DNA from: Zasmidium citrigriseum
Taxonomy: Eukaryota > Ascomycota > Dothideomycetes > Mycosphaerellales > Mycosphaerellaceae
Assembly: GCA_002786025.1 (NCBI GenBank)
Contig: NHNW01000082.1
Coordinates: 62,001 to 126,000 of the forward strand
DNA: 64,000 bases
Reading direction: 5' to 3'
A program made the position numbers and the translations under genes. The notes under the pieces are model-generated. The model was not told where the DNA came from. It made no database searches and worked only from the letters and a program-made list of their open reading frames with translations. The first letter of the stretch is position 1, and each line of letters starts with the position of its first letter. Positions 42,719-54,100 of this stretch are shown in pieces.

Positions 42719-43891
42719 ATGCCGCCGGTCCACCTGGCGGCACTGCCGGCTGAGCTGCTTGAAGAAGTTTCATGGAACCTGCCGATCACCGACCTCCTGT
42801 CTTTGCGCCTCACCTGCTTCACCGTCGCAAGAAAGATCGAACACCACTTCACGAGAGTCTGCTACGCCGAGAAGGGCTTTCTGCTCGACAGCCCGGGCAG
42901 CATCAAGATCGCCCTGGACTGTGCTCGCCACCCAACCGTCGGCCCTGCGATGCGGCACATCGTGTTCGTCATCGACAAGATTGCAAATCCAGAAATTGAT
43001 ACAGAGCCGAATCACATTTCCTCCCAGGAGCATCTGGCGCTTTTGAGATGGATGCGGCATCGGCTTTGGGAAGACTACCAACTTTACACCGATGCTCGGG
43101 CCCAGCGAACAGCACTTGTGGAGCTCTTTGAAGAGTTGAGGAAACATGGAAAGCTTGCTACTGTGTCTTTCACGTCCACTAGCCACACGCAAGTAGTACC
43201 GGCTATCGACAAAGGAGCACTCCATCCCTCGCTCCGCGATCTGAAGGGTGTGATACAAGACATCCTCCTTGAGCCCTCACCCGCAGACCCATCTGTCGAA
43301 CTCGTCTTGCAGGCAATCGCCCTCTCCGGGATCATGTCGATCCAACAGCTTGGTCTGTATGTCGTTCGGCCGCTTTACCTCGACGCTATACCAGCAGCCA
43401 ACTTCGGCATGTATGGAGGTCCACTGGGCACGATCAAGAGGCTGATAGTCTTGGTTCCTCACCCCTTTGGCTGGCAAAATGGAGCGACGGGACCCCTGTA
43501 CATGGATGCATTTTCAAGGTCCATCACAGCGTGGCCGTTTCTGCAAAGCCTAAGTATTCACATGAAGCAGCACCAAAAAGTGGCAGATTGCTGCTGCATC
43601 GTCGACTCGGACGTTTTCGTGGCTTTAACACAGGTGTTCTTGCCATCGTTGGCAGCGTTGGAGCTCACTGCATTTGACATGAGCTTTTACACCCTCCTCG
43701 ACTTCATTCGTTGTCATCAAGCGCTCAAAAAGCTGACGCTTCGTGGCACTTGGATCAACTGCTCGACTGTACTCCCGTATGCGCAGCACAGGGAGTCGAT
43801 TGCTCAGATCTTGGGGCGTCTGACCGCGTTGAAGGAGGTGGACACAGATAAGGAGGGCACAGAAGCTGCACTCGCTCTCCACTGGAGGTGA
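42719..43891 (+). CDS. F-box protein, tandem copy 2
   Basis: Intronless, 390 aa. The F-box is LAALPAELLEEVSWNLPITD then LLSLRLTCFTVARKI (about residues 6-40). It shares the LLDSPGSIK and VFVIDKI segments and the same overall order with the gene at 41231, 216 bp upstream, which supports a tandem duplication followed by strong divergence. The C-terminus again has leucine-rich strands (LPSLAALELTAFDMSFYTLL). Substrate unknown. Confidence 0.8.
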   Translation: MPPVHLAALPAELLEEVSWNLPITDLLSLRLTCFTVARKIEHHFTRVCYAEKGFLLDSPGSIKIALDCARHPTVGPAMRHIVFVIDKIANPEIDTEPNHISSQEHLALLRWMRHRLWEDYQLYTDARAQRTALVELFEELRKHGKLATVSFTSTSHTQVVPAIDKGALHPSLRDLKGVIQDILLEPSPADPSVELVLQAIALSGIMSIQQLGLYVVRPLYLDAIPAANFGMYGGPLGTIKRLIVLVPHPFGWQNGATGPLYMDAFSRSITAWPFLQSLSIHMKQHQKVADCCCIVDSDVFVALTQVFLPSLAALELTAFDMSFYTLLDFIRCHQALKKLTLRGTWINCSTVLPYAQHRESIAQILGRLTALKEVDTDKEGTEAALALHWR

Positions 43892-44229
43892 AGAAGCATG
43901 GATCGCTGCTGGCGGACGTTGTGGCTAGCGGAGTCTGTTTGGCAGGTGGCACTGTTGTTGGCAGCATCGCAAAGGTCAGGCTGGTATGATGCTCGGGGGA
44001 GGACGTTGCAAACACTCCTAAGATTCGTGGTATGCTCTTTTCTGCATGAAGTTCTAGATTGATTCGACGGAAGCAGCGACTGGATTGCGTCGTGGGCGGA
44101 GTAAATCAGGGATTCACTGGCAGGAACTTGGGACACTATGCTTCAGCACCACGGCACGCGCCATGCTTATCCGCATTCTGGTGTACTCATTTTAGGCACT
44201 CTTTCAAATCGATACAAATGTAACAAGAC
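43892..44229. other. Intergenic region
   Basis: 338 bp between same-strand genes; a terminator and promoter are expected. Nothing recognisable. Confidence 0.4.
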
Positions 44230-44895
44230 ATGCCTCCCACTTCGCCTCTATCAACTATGCTGCCCACCAAATCGGCACACCAAGAGCCCTGTGCTCTTTC
44301 GCAAAGTACACCTGTAGTCTCCGGCTTGGCCATCAACCACTTGCCACCCGATCACATCGCCACAGTTCCAGTGCGCATCCCGAAAGTCCGACCACGTCAA
44401 CTGCTTGGCTGCAAATTGGAGCTCGAATGACGACCCTTACGCCTACTACCCGCTGTGGGACGAGAAGCACGCCGGCGACCTCGAACTTTTCCCCTGGACG
44501 ACGAGAGATCGAGCAAGAGCCTGTGAAGAGGCGCAACGAGACCTTCCTGCTTGTAAGTCCCTTTTCTGACTGCGTGGTCGAACCTTGCGCTGATGCGACG
44601 TGCAGACCTAACATTCTGGCTACTCCTTCTCCTCCCATGCCTCTTTGTGAGACTGCCTTCGGATGACGATGACACTGGTGAGAAGTCTCTGATTGGATAC
44701 GGAAGGCTTCAGAAGCTTTTTGACCTCCTGGGTGCGATCGCCATCTACAGCCTGGGCAGTGCTGCTGCGAAACTCATGACGGCAATTTGGGAAGTGCGGA
44801 ATCCAGAGGTCAGTGGTAGGCTATACAAGCTGCTGCCCTCTCATGATAGCATATATCGCAGCTGGGCTTCTTACATTGTGCTGAGTAATATGTAA
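44230..44895 (+). CDS. Small membrane protein of unknown function, tandem copy 1
   Basis: A three-exon model (44230-44313, 44366-44552, 44606-44895) gives 186 aa. The second intron (44553-44605, GTAAGT, TCTGACTG branch) is strong; the first (44314-44365, GTAGTC) is weaker but connects the only available ATG in frame. Visible features: an acidic/aromatic stretch DLELFPW, then a hydrophobic helix LTFWLLLLLPCLFV, an acidic loop (SDDDDTGEK) and a second helix LFDLLGAIAIYSLGSAAAKL. I recognise no known family. The layout and the intron position just before the first helix match the next gene, so this is one of two tandem paralogues. Confidence 0.6.
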
Positions 44896-45100
44896 TTGGT
44901 GAAGATGTGTTGAGTGGATCGTGGATGACGAAGTCAAATAGGGGTTGGGTTCAAGGCACCAAGTTCCGGTACCATGGCTCCGCTCGAACTTGATTGAGCA
45001 TTCGTATCTTACTAGGCAACGAGTCTTCTTATAAGTAAGTCCGTGATCCAAATTCTCACTTCGCAGCATTTTGACACTTTTTCTTCACATCCTGCGATTG

Positions 45101-45746
45101 ATGAACGCCATGGCAAATCGTAACGCCGCCGAGACATTGACGGCCCGGCTGTCATCACTTCTTGAAGCATACGAAGAGCGCTATCTGCACCATATGGGCC
45201 GATACGAGTCTGGCATCGACTGTGAAGACGAGTTTCCGTCCGAAAAGCACAGAGTTGCACTCCCGTCAACGTCTACTCAAAATGATCTCGAAGCACGCCC
45301 GCTCGGTGACTTTGACTTCTACCCCTGGCTCGAAGGGAGTCGTCTCCAAGCCAGCAGACAGGCACAACGATACTTCTGCATTCGTAAGTGGAGATAAAGT
45401 CGCCCCAAATCATGCTGAAGCTCACTGTAAACTAGAATATGTTTTCTGGGTCGTCGCATCCATCATGTGCCTCATCGTCAAAGGATACCGAAACGATGAC
45501 CGCTTGCAAGGCAAACCCGGCCCGATCGAAGATCTCACCACGATCATCGCAGTCATCGCTATCTACAACATGTACAATGCCGTGATGAAGGTACTCATCA
45601 TGTTCAAGGAGGAGAAACATCCGAAGGTGTGTGGTGTCTTGTACAATGTTGCGCCGATTGTGGCTGCTCTTGGGGCTGCCCTGTTTCATCAACCATTGAG
45701 TTCGTTCGGGACGGAAGGAAAAAGACTTGCACAAGGACTTGAGTGA
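45101..45746 (+). CDS. Small membrane protein of unknown function, tandem copy 2
   Basis: Two exons (45101-45383, 45436-45746; intron 45384-45435, GTAAGT) give 197 aa. The first half is hydrophilic and ends in DFDFYPW. After the splice come three hydrophobic segments: YVFWVVASIMCLIV, LTTIIAVIAIYNMYNAVMKV and VAPIVAALGAALFH. The F-(x)-PW element, the Arg/Gln-rich stretch, the helix order, the AIY motif in helix 2 and a phase-1 intron at the same point are shared with the gene at 44230. The family and function are not recognised. An ATG at 45110 is an alternative start three codons in. Confidence 0.72.
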
Positions 45747-45830
45747 AATTTGTTTAGAGCTTGGGGAAGGATCTTGGCGATTGGCTGAGGGCAAAATAGA
45801 TAGAACACGTTCCCTAACGATGCTCTCAGA

Positions 45831-46883
45831 CTACTTCGCTTCCTCTTCAAAGTAGCTCGAATATGCATTCAGCGCCGGCTGCCCACCGAGATGCACATAA
45901 AGCACATTGCTGCCGGGCTTGATGCTTCCCTCCTTGATCAACTGCATCATCCCCGCCATGGACTTGCCCTCGTACACTGGATCCGTGATCAAAGCATCTG
46001 TCCTCGCAGCGGTCTTCATCGCTTCGATTGTGCTCGGTCCGGGAATGCCGTAGATGCCCTCGTGGAATCTCTCATCCAGAACGATGGCGTCGTCAGGAAT
46101 CTCCAGCTTGGGATCGAGCAGCTTCGCAGTGTTTCTTGCGATTCTAGCCACTTGTGCCTTTGTTGCCTCTGGTTTGCCTGAAGCATCAATGCCGATCACT
46201 TTCCGTCCCTTGCCTTCTGCCACAGCTCCTGTGATCAGACCGGCGTGCGAGGACCCAGTGACACTGCAGACGACCAAAGTGTCGAAGTAGACACCCAATG
46301 TCTTTTCCTGCTCCGCCAACTCGACGACGAAGTTCGTGAAGCCGAGGCCACCGAGTTCATGATCAGAGGCTCCAGCAGGAACATAGTACGGCTTTCCTCC
46401 CCTAGCCTTGACATCCTCCACTGCCTGCTTCGTCGCTTCTTTGTGGCCGATATGGAAGCCTTCCTGGTTAAGCCGCACATCACCTCCCATGAGTCTGGAG
46501 AGCAGAATGTTGCCGGTCTTGTCGTAAAGTGGAGGGTCGATGGGGATCCATTTCTCCTGAACGGTCACGGCCTTCAGCCCAGATGCGGTAGCTGTTGCCG
46601 TCACAGCTCTGGTGTGGTTTGACTGCACTCCGCCGACAGATACGAGAGTATCGCATCCTTGTGCTTTGGCGTCGGCAACAAGGTACTCGAGCTTGCGGAC
46701 CTTGTTGCCGCCGTATGCGAGACCACTGTTACAGTCATCTCGCTTGGCGTAGACTTTCAATTCGCCATTGGGAGAAAGCTCTTTCGAAAGCCTAGGGAGG
46801 AATTGGATGGGCGATGGACCGAAGAGGAAGTTCTCCTTGGGAATGCTCCGGAGTTTCTGAAGATAAGCTGGAGTCTCGGCCAT
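45831..46883 (-). CDS. acdS: 1-aminocyclopropane-1-carboxylate (ACC) deaminase
   Basis: Intronless, 350 aa, a PLP-dependent enzyme that opens ACC, the precursor of plant ethylene, to 2-oxobutanoate and ammonia. PLP lysine Lys61 lies in GGNKVRK, Ser88 in VQSNHTR, Tyr278 in GIYGIPGP and Tyr304 in DPVYEGKSM. The two residues that separate true ACC deaminases from D-cysteine desulfhydrases are of the deaminase kind: Glu305 (in VYEGK) and Leu332 (in HLGG). All five residues other than Ser88 are offset by exactly 10 from the numbering of the Pseudomonas enzyme as I recall it. It is probably cytosolic. In fungi this enzyme lowers host ethylene or feeds on ACC, consistent with life on plants. Confidence 0.93.
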   Translation of the reverse strand: MAETPAYLQKLRSIPKENFLFGPSPIQFLPRLSKELSPNGELKVYAKRDDCNSGLAYGGNKVRKLEYLVADAKAQGCDTLVSVGGVQSNHTRAVTATATASGLKAVTVQEKWIPIDPPLYDKTGNILLSRLMGGDVRLNQEGFHIGHKEATKQAVEDVKARGGKPYYVPAGASDHELGGLGFTNFVVELAEQEKTLGVYFDTLVVCSVTGSSHAGLITGAVAEGKGRKVIGIDASGKPEATKAQVARIARNTAKLLDPKLEIPDDAIVLDERFHEGIYGIPGPSTIEAMKTAARTDALITDPVYEGKSMAGMMQLIKEGSIKPGSNVLYVHLGGQPALNAYSSYFEEEAK

Positions 46884-48104
46884 TGTTGCGATGGAAAAGC
46901 AGGTGTCGTTGAGATGTGCAGAATGCTGACTTTGACAAGTAGTCAGTAAATCTTTTGTAGCCGACGTCGGACTCGGCTTTCCAAGAAATCTATTTTCTTG
47001 TCGCGCGGCTGGATGTCGGCAGGGCGTGAGACGCGGCCGGCAGATGGAAGTAGGCCGGCCTATCGCTTGAAAATGCGAAATGGTGGAGCTCTTTAACTAG
47101 CTATTGACTAATAAGATTAGCTGAAGCTGCTGCCCTGTAAGAGGCAGGTATAAAGCTATGCTTACGTTTGCTGTCAGCAGTTCTTGCTTTTCCCAGTTGC
47201 GATTGCGCGGTAACTCGGGGCTTGCCAGAGTGATGGGTACTTGATCGTTCTGACATACGCATGAGCAGCGCACCGATGTCGCAACTACCTGGAGTCAGTG
47301 TCAACGGAATATTGAATCACCGACGGCGACGACACTGCCTTATTTGCAGACGACGAAGGTTGTTCAAATGCTTTATCGCGCGGCTACAACACTTAGCATC
47401 CGGAGATTGATAGCGCTAGAGCCTCATAAGGCTGCGGAAATTTCAGTAGTAGGTGATAGCCCCCTTTACGCTTTTTGACCAGCTGCGAGATCACGCTCAG
47501 GTGCAACTTGAGCTGGCCCCAGGTCACTGACAATGATCCACAGTCTTGTCTGAGCGCATGAACTCACTCCAATTGAGCTCCATATGCGGGCCGCGATTTT
47601 AGCAAGTGGAAGAATGCGAACTGAGCCTTCCATCTGCAGTGGACTGTGGACATGATAAACGCGGACGCTGAATCGCTGGCTTCCCATTTCCGTCTCCTAA
47701 ATTTGTTCCCTCAATGATATTGACTACCATCCTTTGCTGAGGTCTCATGGATGCGACGATGGGAGTTTGAAATCCCGACCGACGGACGAAACAAAGCCGC
47801 GTGCGTTAGGATCAACGGAACGAACTTGTCCGATGCCATCCGCTCTATAGACCGAGACAGATCAGTCGTGAAGGAAGCCGAGTATGTCAGGATCATATCC
47901 TGTGTCCGACAGTCTATTTTGGCAGGCCAACGCTGCAGCATTGTCCGAAACAGTCGGCTTCAGCGCAATCGCAGCCTATTGAGGGTTGAGCTTTAGCTTG
48001 GAGGATTGAGCCAGGTTGTTGTCCTCCCTGTAAGTCCTTCCAGATTCTTGAATGATTTATCCTGTTCCTTCCTCGCAACCTTCGAAGATCAGGGATCCGA
48101 TGCA
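46884..48104. other. Divergent intergenic region, ACC deaminase / highly reducing PKS
   Basis: About 1.2 kb. GC-rich self-complementary clusters (CGGCCGG near 47034-47040, GGCCGGCC at 47053-47060) lie upstream of the deaminase, followed by a more AT-rich stretch (47090-47130). A minus-strand frame 47101-47304 has no recognisable domain. The PKS promoter must lie in the right half. No repeat ends or transposon motifs were identified. Confidence 0.4.
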
Positions 48105-51100
48105 ATGGCAGGTAACAACGAGCACCAGCCAGAACCAATTGCCATTCTTGGCTTCGGCTGCAGACTTCCTGGCGGCAACTACAGCCCGCCGCAGCTATGG
48201 GACTTCTTGGTATGTCTCACCATGCAATGCTTCCGACGCTATCGCTGACTTCTTGAACAGGAGAAAGGCAAGGTTGCAGACAATACTGCCCCCGAATCTC
48301 GCTTCAACATCAACAGCCATTACGATGGTTCAATGAAGCCCCGTACGATGCGGCAACCGGGAGGCATGTTCCTGCAGGACTCAGATCTTGCAGACTTCGA
48401 TGCTGGTTTCTTCCAGATCGGCTCTCAAGAGGCTACGGCGATGGATCCCAATCAAAGATACATGCTTGAAGTGGTTTACGAATGCATGGAAAACGCTGGC
48501 ATATCGATCGAACGCATCTACAATAAGCCCGTTGGATGCTATGTCGGCTCGTTCTCGTCGGACTACGCAGACATGGCCAACCGAGACCCGGAAGACCGTC
48601 CAGTCGGCGTCTCGCTCTTTGCTACTCGAACACTCCTTGCAAATCGACTCAGTCATTTTCTCAATGCGAAAGGCCCAAGCATCACCGTCGATACAGCATG
48701 CGCGGGTAGTCTGGTTGCCCTTGATCTTGCGAGTAAAGCGCTGCGTTCGGGCAACGTCGACATGGCCATCGTTGCCGCGTCTAACCTTTACATGAGCCCG
48801 GAGCATGTCATGGATGCGGGCAGTCAGAAGGGAGCACACTCACCAACAGCCCTCTGTCATACCTTTGATGCCAAAGCTGACGGCTACTGTAAGGCTGAGG
48901 CTGTATCCGCGGTAATAGTTAAGCGGCTATCAGATGCAGTTCGAGACCGGGATCCGATTCGAGCTGTCATCCTTGGAACATCTCAGAATCACAACGGAAG
49001 GACACCAGGAATCGCCAGTCCGAACTCGTCCGCTCAAGCACTCGCTATTCGGGCAGCGTACGCAGATGCCGGAATCGCTGATTTCAACCAGACCGCTTTC
49101 TTAGAATGCCACGGCACCGGAACTGAAGCAGGGGATGCGAACGAAGTTGATGGCGCTGCGTCAGTCTTCTCACCGACTCGGTCACCAGAGAGCCCGTTAA
49201 TCATTGGCTCCGTCAAAAGCAACGTAGGACACTCGGAGCCGTCAGCCGGTCTCTCTGGCCTCATGAAAGTTGTCATGGCGATCGAACACGGCTTGATTCC
49301 CGGAAATCCAACCTTCATTGACCCAAGCCCCAAGATCGACTTCGCCGGACACAAGGCCAAGGCGACACAGAGTTTTATCCCCTGGCCAGAGAACACGCTG
49401 AAGCGAGCGAGTATCAACTCCTTCGGTATCGGAGGCTCCAATGCCCATGCCGTCATCGAAGCGGCCCAGGCTGGCCACTGCACTAATCATGTCTCCTCAT
49501 ATACTGGTGGCACGGTTCGAAGTGAAGAAGATGAGAGCGATCGACCGTACACTCTGGTACTGTCGGCGAATGATGCCTCGAGTCTTCAAGCCAGTGTCAG
49601 CGCTCTATGTACCCATCTCATGGACCCTCGTGTCAAAGTCGACCTAGCGGACCTTGCATACACCCTCTCCGAGCGACGGACACGACTCTTCCATCGAGCT
49701 TTCGCGACCACACGCAGTACCGAGCTCGACGAAAGTCTCTTTACCATGACGAAGAAGTTGTCATCAGCCCCGAAGGTTGCGTTCGTTGTAACAGGTCAAG
49801 GCGCCGATTGGCCAGAGATGGGAAGGGACCTCCTTAGGACTTTCCCATGGACGAGGAAGATTCTGGAAGAGTTGAACGAAGTGCTTCAAAGCCAACGTAA
49901 TCCTCCAGAATGGTCGCTAGTATCCGAGCTGACAGAGAGTCGCTCGTCAGAGCACATGCGTCGGCCTGAGATCTCCCAGCCTCTGGTGACCGCTCTTCAG
50001 CTCTGTCTGATGGCGGCCCTGGAATCGTGGAATATCAAGCCAAGCTCGGTTGTCGGTCACTCGTCGGGCGAATGTGCCGCAGCCTATGCTGCAGGATGGC
50101 TAACTCGCGCTGACGCACTGAAGGCAGCCTTCTATCGTGGCCAGGCTGCGAAGAACTGCGCTAAGCCGGGCAACGAGGCTGAATTGGGAATGCTTGCTGT
50201 TGGTCTTGGTGCAGATGAGGTGGAACCTTATCTAAAGAAGTACGCCGGCGACGTCGCCATTGCATGCTTCAACAGTCCACATAGCGTGACTATCTCGGGC
50301 CGAAAATCGACTCTCGACTCACTGACCGAAGATGTCAAGGCCGATGGGCATTTCGCAAGAGCGCTCCGCGTGGACCTGGCCTACCATTCCGGCTTCATGA
50401 ACGACATTGGCGAAGAGTATTCAAAGCTACTGAACGATGATGCGGCTTTCGAGCCGTTGAATAGCTCGTCTTCTGGAGTCAAGCTATATTCCTCGGTCAC
50501 AACATCGGTGCAACATCAGCCCACGACAGCATCGTACTGGAAGAGCAACATGATCTCGCCTGTCCGCTTCGACACTGCACTTTCCGCGCTTGTGTCCTTG
50601 GAGTCTCCAAATATCCTAATCGAGCTTGGACCTGCTGGGGCTCTAGCTGGCCCCATTGCGCAGGTGCTCAAGTCTCTACCTAAAGGAGCTGATGTCTCGT
50701 ACTGTGCTGCGTGGGCTCGAGGTGAAAACGCTAGCAACTCGATGTTTGACGTCGCCGGTCATCTATTTTCACTTGGAGCTCCCATCGACATGACCGTCGT
50801 CAACGAGTACAAGCCAACCTTGAGAACGATCATTGACTTGCCAAACTATCGGTGGAACCACAGCATCAAGTACTGGCATGAGAGTGCGTCGAGCAAAGAC
50901 TGGAGATTTAGAAAGTTCCCCGTCCACGACCTGTTGGGCAGCAAAGTCTTGGGCTGTCCATGGCACACTCCGGTTTGGCGCAATCGTCTGAATCCAGCCA
51001 ACGTACCGTGGATTCTGGATCATCAGATGGGTGGCTCAGCCATCATGCCCGCTGCTGGCTTCATCACTCTTGGACTTGAGGCGCTATATCAAAAGCATGT

Positions 51101-54100
51101 CGCAGCCAGCGACTATGAAATGAGACCCAACATCAACGACATGTGCTGGCACTTCCGAAACGTCCGCTTTCATCGGGCTTTGGTGCTTGAGGAGGCCAAG
51201 GACGTAAGTCTCCTGGTCACCCTAAACCAGGTTCGTGGCGGTGACTGGCATGAGTTCCATGTCTCAACTACCCCTGAAGAGGTGACTATTGATCACTGCT
51301 CAGGTCTTGTACGAATTCAAGATGAACCGGATGAGCAGGCCGGTGACCTAACACCGTTGCGTAATGCTCACTCTGCCAAAGGCTGGTACCAGGCCAAGCG
51401 CGATACCGATATGTACTTTGGACCAGCGTTCCAGAAGTTGCTGCAGGTAGAAGCCGTCGCCGGTTCTCGGAAGTGCCGCGCAGTACTTTCACTTGAGCCA
51501 CCCATGGGTCCCTTCTCGCCGCAGTCGTACTACCCCGTCCACCCGGCAGCATTGGATGGAATCCTGCAATCACCCTTTCCCGCGAACGCCGTCGGAGAAC
51601 GAGTAAATGTCCGCGATGTCATGATCCCCTCTCTCATCGACGAGGTCATTATCAATTCCGTTCGATCCGAGCTCACTGAAGGTATTACCAATGCAGAGTC
51701 TATATACTCTGGTCGTGGTCGTTTGGACCAGGACAAGAGCTGGATAGCAAACACCCGCGCTTACGATGTCGAGACCGGCTCATTGGCAGTGTGGATGACA
51801 GGAGTCCACTATGTCCGACTGGATGTCCCACCAAAGCCTGATCCCCACACGTTGATGCGTGTCGATTGGCAGCCAGATATCTCCTTGCTGACTCAGGATC
51901 AGATGCTCTGCCTGCCGACCGGCGAGGCTGGCGATCGGATACTGCGAGTGATCGATCTGATCGCCTACAGAAAGCCGGCGTTGAATGTTCTGGAAGTGAG
52001 CCTTGACGAGACCAGCGACGCATCTCTCTGGTTTGATGACAGTGGCGATGCTGCGCTAAGATCTGGATACATCCGTTACGACTTCGCTGGTGTGGACGAG
52101 AAGAATCTGGCCGCTGTCCAGAGCAAGCACGAAGGCCAAGGACGTTCATCGTTCATGCTTGCCAAGCCTGATCAAGACAGCCTGGGTATCGAGACGGATG
52201 CATTGTACGACCTCATCATCTTCAAATCTCCGCCTGATGAGCGAGCCGTCACGAGCCAAGGTCTCCTGACCCGACTGTACTCACTACTTAGCCAACATGC
52301 TTTCGTACTCGCCGTGGGTGGCACCGTTGACAAGGATGACGGCCGAGTCCCAAAGCAATTCAACAAGTCTCCAGACGAAGAGACCTCTACCAAAGTCGAC
52401 ACACACGAGACCGGTTATGGGAGTCTGACAGACGCAGCAGTCAGCTCAAATGCGGACGTAAACAGAGATTCCACTGGTTCTGCCGCTTGGGACGAGGTTG
52501 CGGTCGATTCCACAACACCGAAGATGCACGCTTCTGGAGGGAAAGAGCAGTGGAACATTCTGGAGCTCCCGAGTGAGACTATTGGTGCTCAACCCTCCTC
52601 TCTCTTCCAAAATTCTGAAGGAAGCACCCAGCTAAGGAGGAAAGACCTGGTGATTGCATCACTCCGTGAAGACGGCAGCGTCCAACTGGATCCCTCGCTG
52701 GAGAGAAGGCTGAAGAAAGCAGGCTGGCGCTTGACGCACCAATCAGCACCATTCTCGCAGCCAACGAAAGATGATATCGTGGTCATCCTGGACGAATTGT
52801 CTGATTCAGTTCTTCGAACTGTCACCGACCAACAGTGGGACTCAACCAAATCACTCGCATCTTCCGGGCAGCCTCTTCTCTGGGTCACCCATGGCACTCA
52901 GGCCGCCGCAACAAACCCAGATGCTGCACTCATATACGGTCTCTTCCGAGTTGCAGGCCGTGAGGATGAGAGTCTTAATATCACTTTGCTCGACGTACAG
53001 TCCAACACAGGCCTCGCCACTGAGTACGCCGTAGAGCAGGTCCTGGAAATATTGGCTACCGGCCGGCCCAAAGAGACGCACTACATGGAGCGAGACGGCA
53101 TCCTATACATTCAACGTGTACTTCCCGATGAGCCGATCAATGCCTTCAAGCGTGCCGAGAAATCAGGCCTCGAGCCCGTCGTCAAATGCTTGCACCGCAA
53201 TGAAGCACAAGTCCAGCTCCGTGCAGAGCGCTTAGGGACTCTTGACAGCCTGATGTGGTGTGAGACGGCAATTGGCGAAGCGCCAGTTCCGAATTTGCAC
53301 ATCGAAGTCGAACTTGAAGCCTGTGGTGTCAATTTCAAGGACGTTGCCATCACGATGGGCATCGTGCCGGACGATGAATACAACCTCGGGCTGGAGTGCG
53401 CAGGGACGGTCACAAGGCTGGGCCGAGGATCTCACAACTTCAAGGTCGGAGATCGGGTCTGTATGCTCACGCGAGGCACCTACACGAATCGCATCCAGGT
53501 CCATCAAGATCGCTGCCATGTCATTCCTGACTGGATGAGTTTTGAGCAGAGCGGTACTTTGCCGTTAGTTTATCTGTGCTCGTTGTTCGCTTTATACCAT
53601 CTCGCGGGTCTACAAGAAGGACAGTCCGTATTGATACATTCTGCTACCGGCGGTATAGGTATTGCATGTCTGGAGTTGGCCAAGCACAAGAAGGCAGAGG
53701 TAAGTACAGGTGTTCTCCGCTGACAACCAGCAAGGCTGACAAGTAGTAGATCTACGTGACGGTGGGCACAGAGGAGAAGAGACAATTCCTCGAGACACAC
53801 TACGACATTCCAAGAAATCGAATGTTCTCTTCCCGCAACTCCAAGTTCGCGAGCGAGATCATGCGTGAGACCAACGGCCGTGGCGTTGACGCTATTGTCA
53901 ACTCGTTGACTGGCGAGCTTCCCGATGCATCGTGGAGGATCGTCGCAGATGGTGGCACTATGGTCGAAATTGGGAAGAAAGACATTGTCGACCGCAACTC
54001 CCTAGCTATGGAGCCATTCGATCGAAACTGCTCCTTCCGAGCTGTGGACATCTCTTACACTAATCATGTCAACGAAGCTTTGGTATCAAAGTAAGTTACT

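Noticed and set aside
47101..47304. Possible transposon remnant in the AT-richer part of the ACC deaminase / PKS interval
   Set aside because: No terminal repeats, target-site duplication or transposase motif could be seen; 67 codons are too few to assign.
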